In this document: one piece after another, positions 12,852 to 25,200 of the stretch | How positions within the stretch are numbered: position 1 is the stretch's first letter | How the letters are laid out: each line of letters begins with the position of its first letter | Source of the DNA: Symsagittifera roscoffensis | Taxonomy: Eukaryota > Xenacoelomorpha > Acoela > Convolutidae | Length of the DNA stretch: 64,000 bases | Assembly: GCF_963678635.1 (NCBI RefSeq) | Contig: NC_087063.1 | Coordinates: forward strand, 45,736,101 to 45,800,100 | Direction: 5' to 3' | Position numbers and translations under genes: made by a program | The notes under the pieces: model-generated | What the model was told of the DNA's origin: nothing | The model's database searches: none | What the model saw: only the letters and a program-made list of their open reading frames with translations

Positions 12852-13201
12852 TCACTTCTTGAATAGTCCTCTCGCCAAGTTGAATAAAAACACCAAAATT
12901 TCACACGCCGTCAACGCACTCCAGCCAATCCACAGTCCAATATTACCTCCAAAATCCGCCATTAGAGCCTGCAAATTGTATGCCTGTGACTCCGAAATCC
13001 GCTCGAAGTTGAAATGTTGAAAATACACTTCAACCCGGAGGAAGTTCTTCTTCATTTCTTCCTGCAATTCATCCATGCCACTTTGAGTTTGATGGCTGTA
13101 GTGTTGGAAGACGGAGTCGAACCATAAGTGGAGAGTTCGGGAGTCCGATTCTCTTCTGAGGATGTTGATTAAGTAAGGTGTGTATTGTAGAGTAGGCCAC
13201 A
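12852..13201 (-). CDS. Channel exon 10: TM2, selectivity filter and C-terminus
   Basis: The acceptor is 'gatttag|tgtgg' and the stop TGA is at 12852-12854. It encodes [16 protein letters not shown], then the pre-TM2 segment [16 protein letters not shown]2 and the filter read [15 protein letters not shown]. The G-x-S filter is present as GWS, where ASICs usually have GAS. The cytosolic tail is very short (ARGLFKK). Confidence 0.93.
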
Positions 13202-16200
13202 CTAAATCAGGGTACAATTTTCTCAGTCATAAAACTAATCAGTAATATTTCAAGCAATACTTTGAATTAGATATACAGTCACGGGACATAGAAATTGCAA
13301 CTTCTTGATTTCAACGAGCAAATGAACAAAATTTTTCTTCGCATTTTTGTCTATTTTCCTGCGTTTATTTAAGATTGAGGGTTAAAACTTCGATAAAGAT
13401 TAGATGAAACTATTTGAAAAGACTTAGATGGGCTAAAATTTGAGAAAACTTGTATATCATAACTAGTTTTAGAAAAGTTCTTGCAGTGGAAACAGGCTCG
13501 CAACAAACAAAAGGGTTTTGAAATAATGGGCTCAAATTAGTTCTCTGGGGAGTATTTGTATAGAACAATGAACGATTCGATTTACCTTAATTGTAAATAT
13601 GTTTTGGAAACCAGAAGAGTTGAGAAAAATTCTCATAATTTCATTTGAGAAATTTCATATTTCAACTTATTTTGAGCTGGAAAACAGACCACTATTGAGC
13701 ATCAGACAATTTTCTTTCGCTTTTTTAAATAAAACTTTACTACTATGATATTAATGAGCTCGTACAGCAACACCTTACTTTTTAGAGTGAAACTAATTTC
13801 ACAAAAACGAGGCGAAAAACCAAGAAAAGCGCAGGCGGCGAGTATTTGACTAAATTCAGACCTGACTCGGAGATGGACATTTGGTACAGCTCGCTTCGGC
13901 AAGCGGGTTGGCATGGACAAGCGACCGAAGCATCCTCGGCATTCACTAGTTTGTACAGGCTGTTTACACAATTGCGCTCTTCTGGGCTCCACGCTTGACA
14001 AATTTTGTTGGTTGAAGTATTGTTGTCCTCATAGAACTTGCCTGAAAAAGTCGCCTTACCCTATCAACCAGAATTTTCCCCATTAGTTTTTTTTTTCAAA
14101 ACTGACCGAATTGACAATGAAAAATTACTGTTTCCAATGCTAATAAATGAAGCAAAATTGTCTTCATAAGTGCTCTCGTAGTCAAAAATTTTGTTCATAA
14201 CCGCACAACAATCCAAAAAATGAAAGACATCATAAACATACCAATAAAGTTATCCACACATCCACATTTGTTCCAAAGCAGCGTCTGCAGACAAAACAAG
14301 TCGCAAACTTCTGAACTATACGGCCACTGCCTCCTGATATCATCCGGAACATTCAGTTCAGCTGGGAACTCGGAAATACAGGGTCCGAACTTGCCGCCTT
14401 TTCTCTCCATTATCTCCTTGCGCACTGCAATCTTGGCCACTGAGCCGGATGAGACTGTCACTCCGTATGACTCCGGTAGAGGGTACTGGTCAGAAGGATC
14501 AATGACCACCTGAACAACATAGATCACTAATTAAAAACAGAAATTGTGGTTTCTGCGCTTCGCAGAGAAACTATGAAAGGACTATGCTTAATCCAGCCTG
14601 TCTAAGCATAGTTCTCTTATTTCCTCAGACTGAGATGAGTAAAGTTATTTTGTTGGGGAAAAACACGAGGATAGAAAATCGGTTCCAAACTGATGATATT
14701 TTCCTTGGCGAAATAATCTCGGACACTATAGAAGGTGAAACAGCAGACCATTTCTCTGAACCAAAAATGATCTTAAAATGAGAAAAGTATATCACTCACT
14801 TGTGCTCCTCCGTCATGAGCAAGAGATCCCACATAGTTATCGAAGTCTAGAAACAAGGTCACTTTCAGTCCATACTCCTGACCTGTCTTGGACGAGCCCC
14901 TTATTCTCTGGAACTCTCCTGTGGCATTATCTATCTGCTTGTTGAGGACACTGTTGAATGAGTAGCAATTGCCGTACTTGGGGTTTTGAATCTGCACAAA
15001 GTCTGCATTCATGCTGCACAGGCGTCCATTGAAAGTACATTGCACCACAAAGTCAGTCAACTAAATTAAGAGTAAGAACTCAATGGATTACGCAGATAAC
15101 TCTAAAAATATCTGAAAAAAATATACAATCTTGTCCTGGAAAACTCAAGTTTTATAAGTGAACCATACTATCACAAACATTACAAACGTTTCAAAACCAG
15201 AACCATATGCAGAACCAAACGATTTCAATTAAATTCACTATCAAAATATCTGCCTCAACGTTCTTATAGCTTTATTTTTGACCAAGACATTTTAATGTGA
15301 AATTATACTAGGAGAAAACCTTTTTGACTTACTTGAGTGCCAAGATGGTTGAACTGTTTCTGGTCAAATATGGCGAACTGTCGAAAGTCACTGTAGTCTG
15401 GCATACTGCTCAACTCATACACTGCCACCCAGTCATACCACTCCACGCCATCATAGGCCTCAAATGGGTCCCAGTTCTCATACCACTGCTCATAGTTGTC
15501 CCAGTACCACTCCTCACTGGAAAACGACACAAAGGTAAAGAAAAGTGTTGCAATGCAAAACAAAAGTACAGAATAAAACAAGAGTATAGAAGCATATAAA
15601 ATAAGCACAGTTGGCCGAGTGCCCTAAGCTAACGCCGATTATATAGGATAACAGTTGACGTAGGTTCGAGTCCCCCACCTGCCCATGTATTAATATACTA
15701 TAAATGGGAGTTACATCCTATTTTAACTGTTTTTTGGTTCTAATTCGGTTCAGCCTTGATTAAGGCTGACCGCCAAAAAGAGCAATTTGTCTCAAGGACA
15801 TTACCGACCGGTTCTTGTGGCTAGCTTGCGCGAAATTATCTCAAAAACGAGTTGTACCGAAACAAGTTGATTTTGTGATCTTGATTATGCAAACCGTTGA
15901 CATTGCTTATTTCTTGTTATGCGTGTTTACCGAAAAATACTCATAATTTAATTTGTCTTATACAGTTTTTTCAGATTGAGCGCACATTTTGGCGCCCCAC
16001 AAGGGACACCGAGGTCTTCTCTTTACGACACGAGCTTCACCGAGGGACACAAGGGGGACACCGAGGTCTTCTCTTTACGACACGAGCTTCACCGAGGGAC
16101 ACAGAGTGGGCGTTTGGCCGAAAAGTGTCTAATTGGCCGAAAGTGAGTGGTTGGCCGAAAAGTTTCTAATTGGCCGAAAGTGAGCGGTTGGCCGAAAAGT

Positions 16201-19200
16201 TTCTAATTGGCCGAAAGTGGGCATTTGACCGAAAAGTGTCTAATTAGCCGAAAGTGGGCATTTGGACGAAAGCTGTTAAATTGTTCAGCTGGCCGAAAAT
16301 CGTCAGATTGTGCGGTTTAGCCGAAAGTCTTCAGAGTACCGAATTGGCCGAAACGCTTCACACAGTTTTCTTGACGAAAGTGGGCGATTGGCCGAAAGGG
16401 CCGACAGACGATACAGCAGACAGGCGAAAGAGCAGACTGGCGGAAGAGAGGCCTGTTCAGGTGTCCTGATTGTTGACTTTTGGGCGAAGTGGAGCTGTAT
16501 TTTTCTCGACACCCGAAGTTTTTGGACAGTTCCGTTGAACTGAAATTTCTTACAGTCGGTACATAGACAAACTGACTTGACATTTTTTCTCGATACCAAA
16601 AGTTTTTGGATATTTGTGAACGGAATATTAATCCGTGAAATCGGAAAATAGACAAGAGATACTGGACTAGTTTTTTGGATTGGTTTATGACTCGAACGTG
16701 CTGACCAAAATTTTCCGAAAAATTTTGTGAAAAAAGTAAAAAAATTGCCAAAAAATCCTCAAAACGTCTCCAGAATTCTGCGAAACTGTGCTGTAAGATG
16801 ACACCAACCTAATGTTAAGTGGTCTGGTAGCGAAATATCAGGCAAATTAAGTTGAGTTTTTTCATCCTCAGATTTCTTCCGCGTGTGTTGTTGGAACTTA
16901 ACCAATTTGCCTGATCCCCCACCCACCATTGGTGAAACTGAAAGCCAGTTCGCTTCGAGTAAAACAAAGCCGTTTCAGCCCGTCAGATTATTGACTTCGT
17001 TGCGTGACAGTAAAGTTAAGTGGTCAGGTACGGTGATATTAAGTGAGTTAAGTTGAATTCTTTCATCCTGAGGTTTACTCCGTGTGTGTTGTTGGAGTTC
17101 AACCGACCTATTTAATTTTCCAACCCCATTGGTACTTAAGCGTAACGAAGCCGTCGCATAGGTCCCCTAAGTGTATGGTATTCATTCTAGGAGCTAGTTC
17201 TTTGGATCACGCGCTCCGAAAACTTCACGCTCCGTCCCAGAAGCGCGTCAAAGATACTTGCTTTACGAAGCCAGGTTTAAGTTTGAACTTTAACGCTAGG
17301 GACTCTCAGAAAACGATACAGTACTACCTTCATAACTACTTGTCGCACCGTAACGACCTCGTAATTTGGCACGACGCCATTAATAACTCGATAAGTAGGC
17401 ACCGCAGTAACAATAACCGCAAGCTGAGTAGTGAGCAACTTGTCAATTTATTATTAAGGTATAGGACAAACATTTGTGCGATCGTATACTGAAGACGGAA
17501 CGGAACCGAGGATATAGAGGAAAGTTTAGGTTCAACAGGTATTCTCGTTCTCAACGTCGTTAAAGACTTTATCTCTAAGCGTAAGGCTAAGGACCAGGTA
17601 CTAATTGAGAAGTACAAAGAATTTCACCAGTCTTCTTCCCTTGAGTTAAAGACTCTCCTCCTTTTAAGGCGTTATAGCGCTAATCTTAACATCCTTAAGA
17701 CACGTAAGAAGCGAAACCGCTTACCCCTCAAAACTCGGAAAGCTATAAGAAATAGGCTTCAGGTAGAAGCTTTGAGACGTCAAGTTCCCCCGTCTTGTAA
17801 GCTAATGTTGATTTACTAATGCAAATTTAATTACGTACCAAAACAGTATTTTATTTTATTGATTGTTTTCTATAAGTGAGCATCCGTAGAATATTGTCAA
17901 TTTGTCAAAAACATGGACAAAAAATTCCAAAGTATGATACGCAAGTTATTCGAAACCCGTCTAAATCTAGAAAATGAGCTGCTGAAAGGTCACTCATTAT
18001 TACTTGAGTACATTGAGAATAATAGTCGCACTACAAAAATTGATAATGCTGTTTACAAAAGTAAAATTGCGTTGGAAAAAGCTGTCGACGTCAATGATCA
18101 ATTAATTAGGTTAGCGGGAAAAGCGGAAAACTCTGAAAAAATTATTGCTCAGCAAGACCTTTGGCTTCAGAAAGTAACCGAAATGAACGATAAAGTAATG
18201 CATGAAGCTCAGAGTTACAAGATGAGTCTTGAACCTTCGTCATTTCCAGCAGCCGGCATTACAGGGAGCAAGGGATCTTTACAACAAACTAGGTCTGAGA
18301 CATCCTCACGCTCACACAAAACAAGAGATTCGGAAGCACGAGTATCTGAAAACAGGTCTAAGGTCTCTAATAAGTCTAAGGATAGTAGAAAGCTTGACTC
18401 ACATAAGTCTGATAAATCTGCTTCCACTCGTCATACGTCGACTGTTCGCACTATGTCATCAAGTGAGAAACGGCATGAATTAGCTTTAGTAAAACGACGC
18501 CATGAGGAACTGGAAAGGCAGTATCAAGTGTCTTTAAGACTTAAAGAGCAAGAGAACCGTCTTAAGTCCGAACAAAGTCAGCTGGAACTAGAGCAATTGG
18601 CTGAAAGTCATAAAAACAACTAATTGAAATGGAACTGAAAGCGTTTGAACTTGAGGACAGTTCATCTGAGGTTAGCGAGAAGGTAGCGGAAAGTAACTCG
18701 ACAGGAGTAAGTCAACCTATTTCAAAGGTAGCAACCGATCGAACTAATGATTGGGTAGACTCTGTTAGTTCACAAGCACCTCCCGACGTTGCTAGTGCGC
18801 CAGGTTTGCAGGCCTTCACTCCTGTACCCATTTCGTCAGGACCGACGACTTCCGCTATCCTCGCTCATGCAATTCACACCAGTAAGAGTCATAAACATGA
18901 GCACACAGCATTGAGTGACCCTGGAATCCATAGTCATGGACATCGGGCTATGCCTCAGTTTGGCAGCGCAAGCCTTTTGCCATTGCAAGCTTGTTTCATT
19001 CCCAGCCTCTGTTCCTTTCCCAGTTAAAAATATGCATTCTAGTGCACACGTGTTACTACCACCGTCTGCTGTTCCTTTACAGACCATGAGTTCAAACATA
19101 ACTAATGGTAGTTTTGCCATCGCGCAACCGGAATCATTACCTGTCACAATGTTACCGGCACAACCCGGTTCTGGTTTTGTTTCTTTGTCACCTGCTTTTG

Positions 19201-22200
19201 CTAGTGGTGGCTTCTCATCTTCTGGAGTAAACCCAACGCCGGTTTTCTTTTCGGCACCTAAATGCCATGCAGCGCCAGTCAAGACGCAACATAATTTTCC
19301 CTTTGTTCCGCATACTGTGTCACCTAATATCAACGATTACTCCACAAGTGATGCAAACTTATGGCGATTGGCAGCTACAACTCCAATCGTCACGCCTGCT
19401 CAGTGTTGTAATGCTGGAAACATTTTTTCTAATGTGACAACTGTTGTCCCATCGTGTAACACCGCCGCTCCGTATACTAGTGGTGGGACTGTGTATTTTA
19501 GTACTCCCCCAGTTCATCCACAACATGTTCCGCATTTTGTCAATCAAACTAATACTGGTTATCAGCCAGTCAACGAAGACTACGCACCGTCTTCCGCTTA
19601 TCCGAACCAAGGTTGTTCATCGGATTGACCTCTCTCCGCTCGTGAATTGGCGGAATTATTGATGCATAGCCGCAAAGATCATATTCCTGAATGGAAGTTA
19701 GCCCAGTTTGACGGCAACCCATTAAACTGGCACGAATGGTTTGGTCAGTTTAAGTCCACCGTTGATTCCGCTGTTCTCACCGATGATACGAAACTGACAT
19801 ACTTGAAAACGCTCGTCACAGGCAAAGCAAAAACTGCAATTGCGGAGTTAAGTTATAGTGGCGTTATGTACAAGGATGCACTGGCCACCTTGCAACGGAA
19901 GTTTGGGCAACCACATGCCATTGTTGGTGCGCATCTTGATAAGCTGAATACTTTTCCTCCACTTAAGATGCACAATTCGGAAAATGTCATTAGTTTCTCC
20001 TCTGCCATATCTGGCCTCGTAGCAGTTTTCAAATCATTGTCTTTCAACAATGATCTAAAGAGTGTTAACCTGTTAGACCAAGCTGTTAGTAAACTTCCGC
20101 CTAACCTCAAGGAGGCTTGGTCAATGCATACTGTTAGACATAATTGGCAGCGACCAACACTCTTAGACTTTAACAACTGGTTGAAAGAAAAGGCCGAGGA
20201 GCATGAAAGATTACGTTTACTCAACTCTAAGGCAAAAAACGAGGAGCCAGTTAAACCAAAAACAACCAAAGTTTTTGCAGCCAATAGCCAGGTAACTAGT
20301 AAGGCTCAGGATAAGTCTAAGTTTCCGCCGTGCGTTTTGTGTAAGGGTAGTCATGCATTGTGGAATTGTGCTGTTTTTAAGGAAAAGAATGCTACTCAGC
20401 GAGCAAAATACGTAGCTGAACAGAAATTTTGCTTCGCTTGTCTCAATGGCAATCATAGTTTCCGGCAATGTTCTAGAGCAAAAAAGTGCCCGAAGCCAGA
20501 GTGTGATAGCACACATAATGTCTTGCTCCATGGAGCCGAAAGAATATTTCCTCGGAAGGAAAATTCGAAGGTCTCGAATAAGGCTGGAACAAACAAATCC
20601 AAGGAGAATACAAACACCTCCACCCATGCCGCTGTTAGTGATGTACATGACATTGAATCTTCTAAAGGGTTGTTGCCAATTGCAACACTTGGTGTATCCT
20701 CGGATGTAACCAGTCTCCTGTTGTTGGTTCTTTGTGATAGTGCATCGACTCACTCCTGGGTGTCTTCGTCACTCGTAAACCGTCTCGGCTTAGTAGGGGA
20801 GCCCGTTAACTTGTCAATTAGTGGTTTCAATTCAACCACCCTTGTTGAGACTCAGAGGGTCAAATTTACAGTTTCCTCCGAGCCGAATAATAGTGATTTC
20901 GTATTTTCTCTCTGTGCATATGTTAAAGACAATATTCGGATTGGTTCCGAATTAATCAATATTGCTGATTTGCAGAAGAAATATCCACAATTAGCACCTA
21001 TTCAGCCCATTCAATATATTTATGAGGACGTTGAAGTTATTATCACTACTACAAGTTATTAAGACTACTACCACGCCGTTAGACCCATTGAGTTCATCTT
21101 GGGAGATGATAAAAACTCACCGTGTTCCGTTCGTCTACCGATAGGTTGGGTCTTAAGTGGTCCGTTGCCGCCGTCCGGTAATTCTACTTCTTCGTGTTTC
21201 AAGTGTGTTGTTGAAGATTCTTCTCTGACCGACCAGATAAAATCCTGGTACGAGTTGGAATCGTATGGTGCTTTCAAACAAGTCGATGCCCGTTCCGCCG
21301 CGGATAAACATGCTTTATCCATCCTAAATTCTGAAACCGTTCACAATGGCGAAAGATACATTGTGCCTATGCTTTGGATTGATAGTAATGTCAGTCTACC
21401 AAACAATTATTACTCGTCACTCGCCCAATTTAAATCATTGGAGAGAAGGTTAAGTAAAGACCCTGAGCTGCGCGAAAGATACGCAGAAACAATTAGAGAG
21501 GACATTAGGAAAGGCTATGTCGTTACCGTCGAACCGCATGATCCACGTAAGCGTTCCGATCGCGAGTGGTATCTTCCGCACCATCCCGTCGTAAATCCGA
21601 ATAAGCCGGGCAAGGTGCGCCGAGTCCTTAATGGGGCTTCTAAGTTTCACGGCATATCCTTAAATAAGTCCTTATTGGTGGGTCCTGACCTACTCCAAAA
21701 TTTAATTTTTGTGCTTTTGCGATTCCGTCAACACAAGTACGCCGTCTCCGCGGATATAAAGGGTATGTTCCTCCAGGTAGGAGTCCTTGCCCGCGATCAA
21801 ATTTCGCTCCGTTTTTTGTGGCGGGAGGATACCACTTCCGATGTGGTAGTTCATCAGTACACTCGCCATATATTCGCCGCACGGGATTCGCCTACGTGCG
21901 CCGATTTCGCGTTGCGAAAAACAGCAACTGATAATATATCCACATACCCTGAGGCCGCCTCAGTCGTAAATGAAAAATTTTACATGGACGATTACTTGGA
22001 TTCATTCGAGAACGTTACCCAAGCAATTAAAACTAGTCGCGATTTGGTTTCCTTTTTAAAATTACGAGGATTGAATTTGACTAAATTTGTCAGTAATGCT
22101 GATGAAATCACTTCAGCAATGAACCCCGAGGAATCCGAAACCTAATTTTCACCCATCAAGGAAATATGTAACGGTGCCGAACAATCATCACACGTCTTAG

Positions 22201-25200
22201 GTCTTAAGTGGGACCATGTAAAAGACACATTGGTTGTTAGCAGAGGCGTGGATCGTCCTCTCGATAAAGCAATAACTCAACGAACCGTCTTGAGTTTCGT
22301 CTCTTCTGTGTTTGACCCTGTTGGGCTAGTAGCTCCATACACAGTTAGGGCCCGTCTTTTACTTAAAGATATTTGGAAAATCAGTGGTCAAAGTTGGGAC
22401 AACGAATTGCCAGAAGACATAAGAGATAAGTTTCTCGAGTGGCACTCCGGTCTCCCTCTCTTAGGGCAATTGACTATTCCCCGTTGTTACTTCTTTTTGC
22501 ACGCTTTACGTTCCGGTTCGCAGAAGCACGGAAAAAAGATGGGGATTTCTTTTTACTTGCCTCACCACCAGGGCTGTACATCTTGAGATTGTACCATCTC
22601 TGGACTCCAGTTCGTGTGTCATGGGCATTGAACGGTTCGCTGCGCGCCGTGGTACGCCAAGCACAATCTGGTCGAATAATGGCACGAACTTCGTTGGTGC
22701 GGAAAAGGAATTACTTGCCTGCATCAAGAGCTGGAATGGCATGGCTCCGACCATTTTTGAACACAAAGATGTTACTTGGAAATTTAACCCGCCAGCCGCA
22801 CCCCATCATGGCGGCTCATCGGAACGCCTCGTCCGAAGCGTGAAGCGCGTGCTGTACGATATCCTAGGCAGTAGGCGAGTCACTGAAGAGGTGTTAGGAA
22901 CAACACTCTGCTTAGTTGAACAGGCTTTGAATTCGAGGCCAACCACTCCCGTTAGTACCGATTCACGTGAGTTAGAAGCGTTAACCCCAAACCATTTTTT
23001 GCTTGGACAACATGCCACAAGCTTTCCTTCGCTTTTACCCGGGGAGCACTTCGATCACAAGAAAAGGTACGTGCGAGCGCAGTCATATGCTAACGCGATT
23101 TGGTCTCGTTGGCTTCGAGAATATGTTCCCTCGCTGAATAAGCGTGTCAAGTGGCACACTCATTCTGACTTCACTCTTAAAACAGGCAGTCTCGTGTGGG
23201 TGATTGAGCCCGATAGTCCGCGTGGGTACTACCCTCTTGCCCGAATCGTCAAGCTAAACTACGGACAGGACGGTTGCTCCCGATCCGCCCTTGTCAGGAC
23301 CTCAACCCGTGAAGTCACGCGGCCGACCGTTAAGCTCGCTCCGGTTCTTTCTTCTTCAGGGGGGGGGGAGGATGTTGCAATGCAAAACAAGAGTACAGAA
23401 TAAAACAAGAGTATAGATGCATATAAAATAAGCACAGTTGGCCGAGTGGCCTAAGCTAACGCCGATTATATAGGTTAACAGTTGACGTGGGTTCGAGTCC
23501 CCCACCTGCCCATGTATTAATATACTAAAAATGGGGGTTACATCCTATTTTAACTGTTTTTTGGTTCTAATTCGGTTCAGCCTTGATTAAGGCTGACCGC
23601 CAAAAAGAGCAATTTGTCTCAAGGACATTACCGACCGGTTCTTGTGGCTAGCTTGCGCGAAATTATCTCAAAAACGAGTTGTACCGAAACAAGTTGATTT
23701 TGTGATCTTGATTATGCAAACCGTTGACATTGCTTATTTCTTGTTATGCGTGTTTACCGAAAAACACTCATAATTTAATTTGTCTTATACAGTTTTTTCA
23801 GATTGAGCGCTTAAAAAGAAACCAAAAAACTTGAGTCGAGATATTTGAAAATAACACCAGCTGTAGCTTAGTCAATTCTAAAAAAAACAGCAATAATCAA
23901 TTCCATTTTATATCAGACAGAAGATATCACAAGCCACATATTAATGCTTTTTGTTCCGATTTTCAAAGGAAGTGCGGAATATTTATGCTTGGGGATTTTT
24001 TCCGTCTATTTTTGAACTTTTAACCACACATTTTTGACGAATACCACTTGAAAGATAATATTGTCCTGAGCTCAAATTAATTTTGAAAAATCATTTATGA
24101 CAACTATGAAAATTGCTAATTTAGTAAATTTGGGATAATTAACGCGCAATATTTTGCGTTCTTATATCACGCCCAAGCGGCGAATTATTGCGTTCCAAAT
24201 TGGATTGGAATGTATTTCATTACACTTGAAGCCCGCTCTGCTTATTTTTGGTGGTTCGTAAGATCCCGTTGTCTGTCCTCTTCAAATTTCATTACTGTTC
24301 CGACTTTCATTATTGTTTCGACGTAACGTAATATTTGTGCTCGGGGTGTTTTTTTTTCTTTTCTGCAGTTAAGTTTTGACTTTCTAACTAGCCATTTTGA
24401 TATACTTTTTATATACTATTCGAAAGGTATTGTTGTCCTGAGCTTAAATTTAAAAAGATTTTTCAAAGATGGCCATTTCGGTACAATTAAGCGCGATATA
24501 TTTCGCGTAAGCGGAGTAACGCGTAAGCGGAGATTTAATCCGTCATAGAAATTGTTCCAAATTGGTTAAAGAAGCTTTTTTGCCATAACTCATTTGTTAC
24601 TAGGAGCAAAATCTATCAATTTGTCCTGTATTTTGCGAGAGGGGGGATGATTTTCATTTTATTGTTCCGACTTTCGATACGGTACGAAAGTAACGGAATA
24701 TTTGTGCTCGGGGTGGGTTTTTTTTTCTTCAGACAAATTTTGACTTTTTAACTAGCCATTTTTGACGGAATTTTTAAATGTCATTCGAAAGGTATTGTTG
24801 TCCTGAGCTCAAATTTGAAAAGATATTTCACCTGTGATCATTTTTCGTAAAGTTTCCGACAATTAATGCGCGATATATTTCGCGCGGCGCACAGACAATT
24901 CGGCCAAAGACAATTCAGCCAATTTGAAATTCAGACAATTCAGCCAGAAATATACAGACACTTCAGCCTGAGACAATTCAGCCAGTTTTACAAAACGCTA
25001 GATTCGGAAGGAAAAAAAATGGAATTGGAGTTATTTCTCGGTTTAAGGTCGCCGGCGATAACCGGCTCTAAATTTCGTATAGAGTCCTACCCTCTGTTGG
25101 CAAGCTCGCAACACGTTGGCGCGACTGCGGCGGTCCCAATTATTGGCTGAATTGTTTTTGGCTGAATTGTCTGCATAATTTTGGCTGAATTGTCTGAATT

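Larger units (their letters stand above)
15546..23813 (+). mobile_element. BEL/Pao LTR retrotransposon, inactive
   Basis: Two 441-bp LTRs with about ten differences between them bound the element. It is flanked by a 5-bp target duplication (aaaag at 15541-15545 and 23814-23818). Order: LTR, primer-binding site, repeat-rich leader, extra SGNH-like ORF, gag, DUF1758-type protease, reverse transcriptase, integrase with DUF5641-like tail, polypurine tract, LTR. Frameshifts in gag, in-frame stops, and a deletion from early RNase H into the integrase make it non-autonomous. It sits antisense in an intron of the channel gene, 29 nt from a splice acceptor. The low LTR divergence suggests a recent insertion relative to the other repeats here. 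Confidence 0.93.

Noticed and set aside
15606..15684. A functional tRNA-Leu/Ser gene
   Set aside because: A and B boxes are good, but the acceptor stem does not pair and the sequence is part of both LTRs; treated as a tRNA-like insert.
16106..16275. Relationship between the 'ggccgaaa' repeats of the BEL leader and the 'ggccgaattg' arms of the fold-back element at 24.9 kb
   Set aside because: Only 7-8 shared bases in simple iterated motifs; too short to claim common origin.
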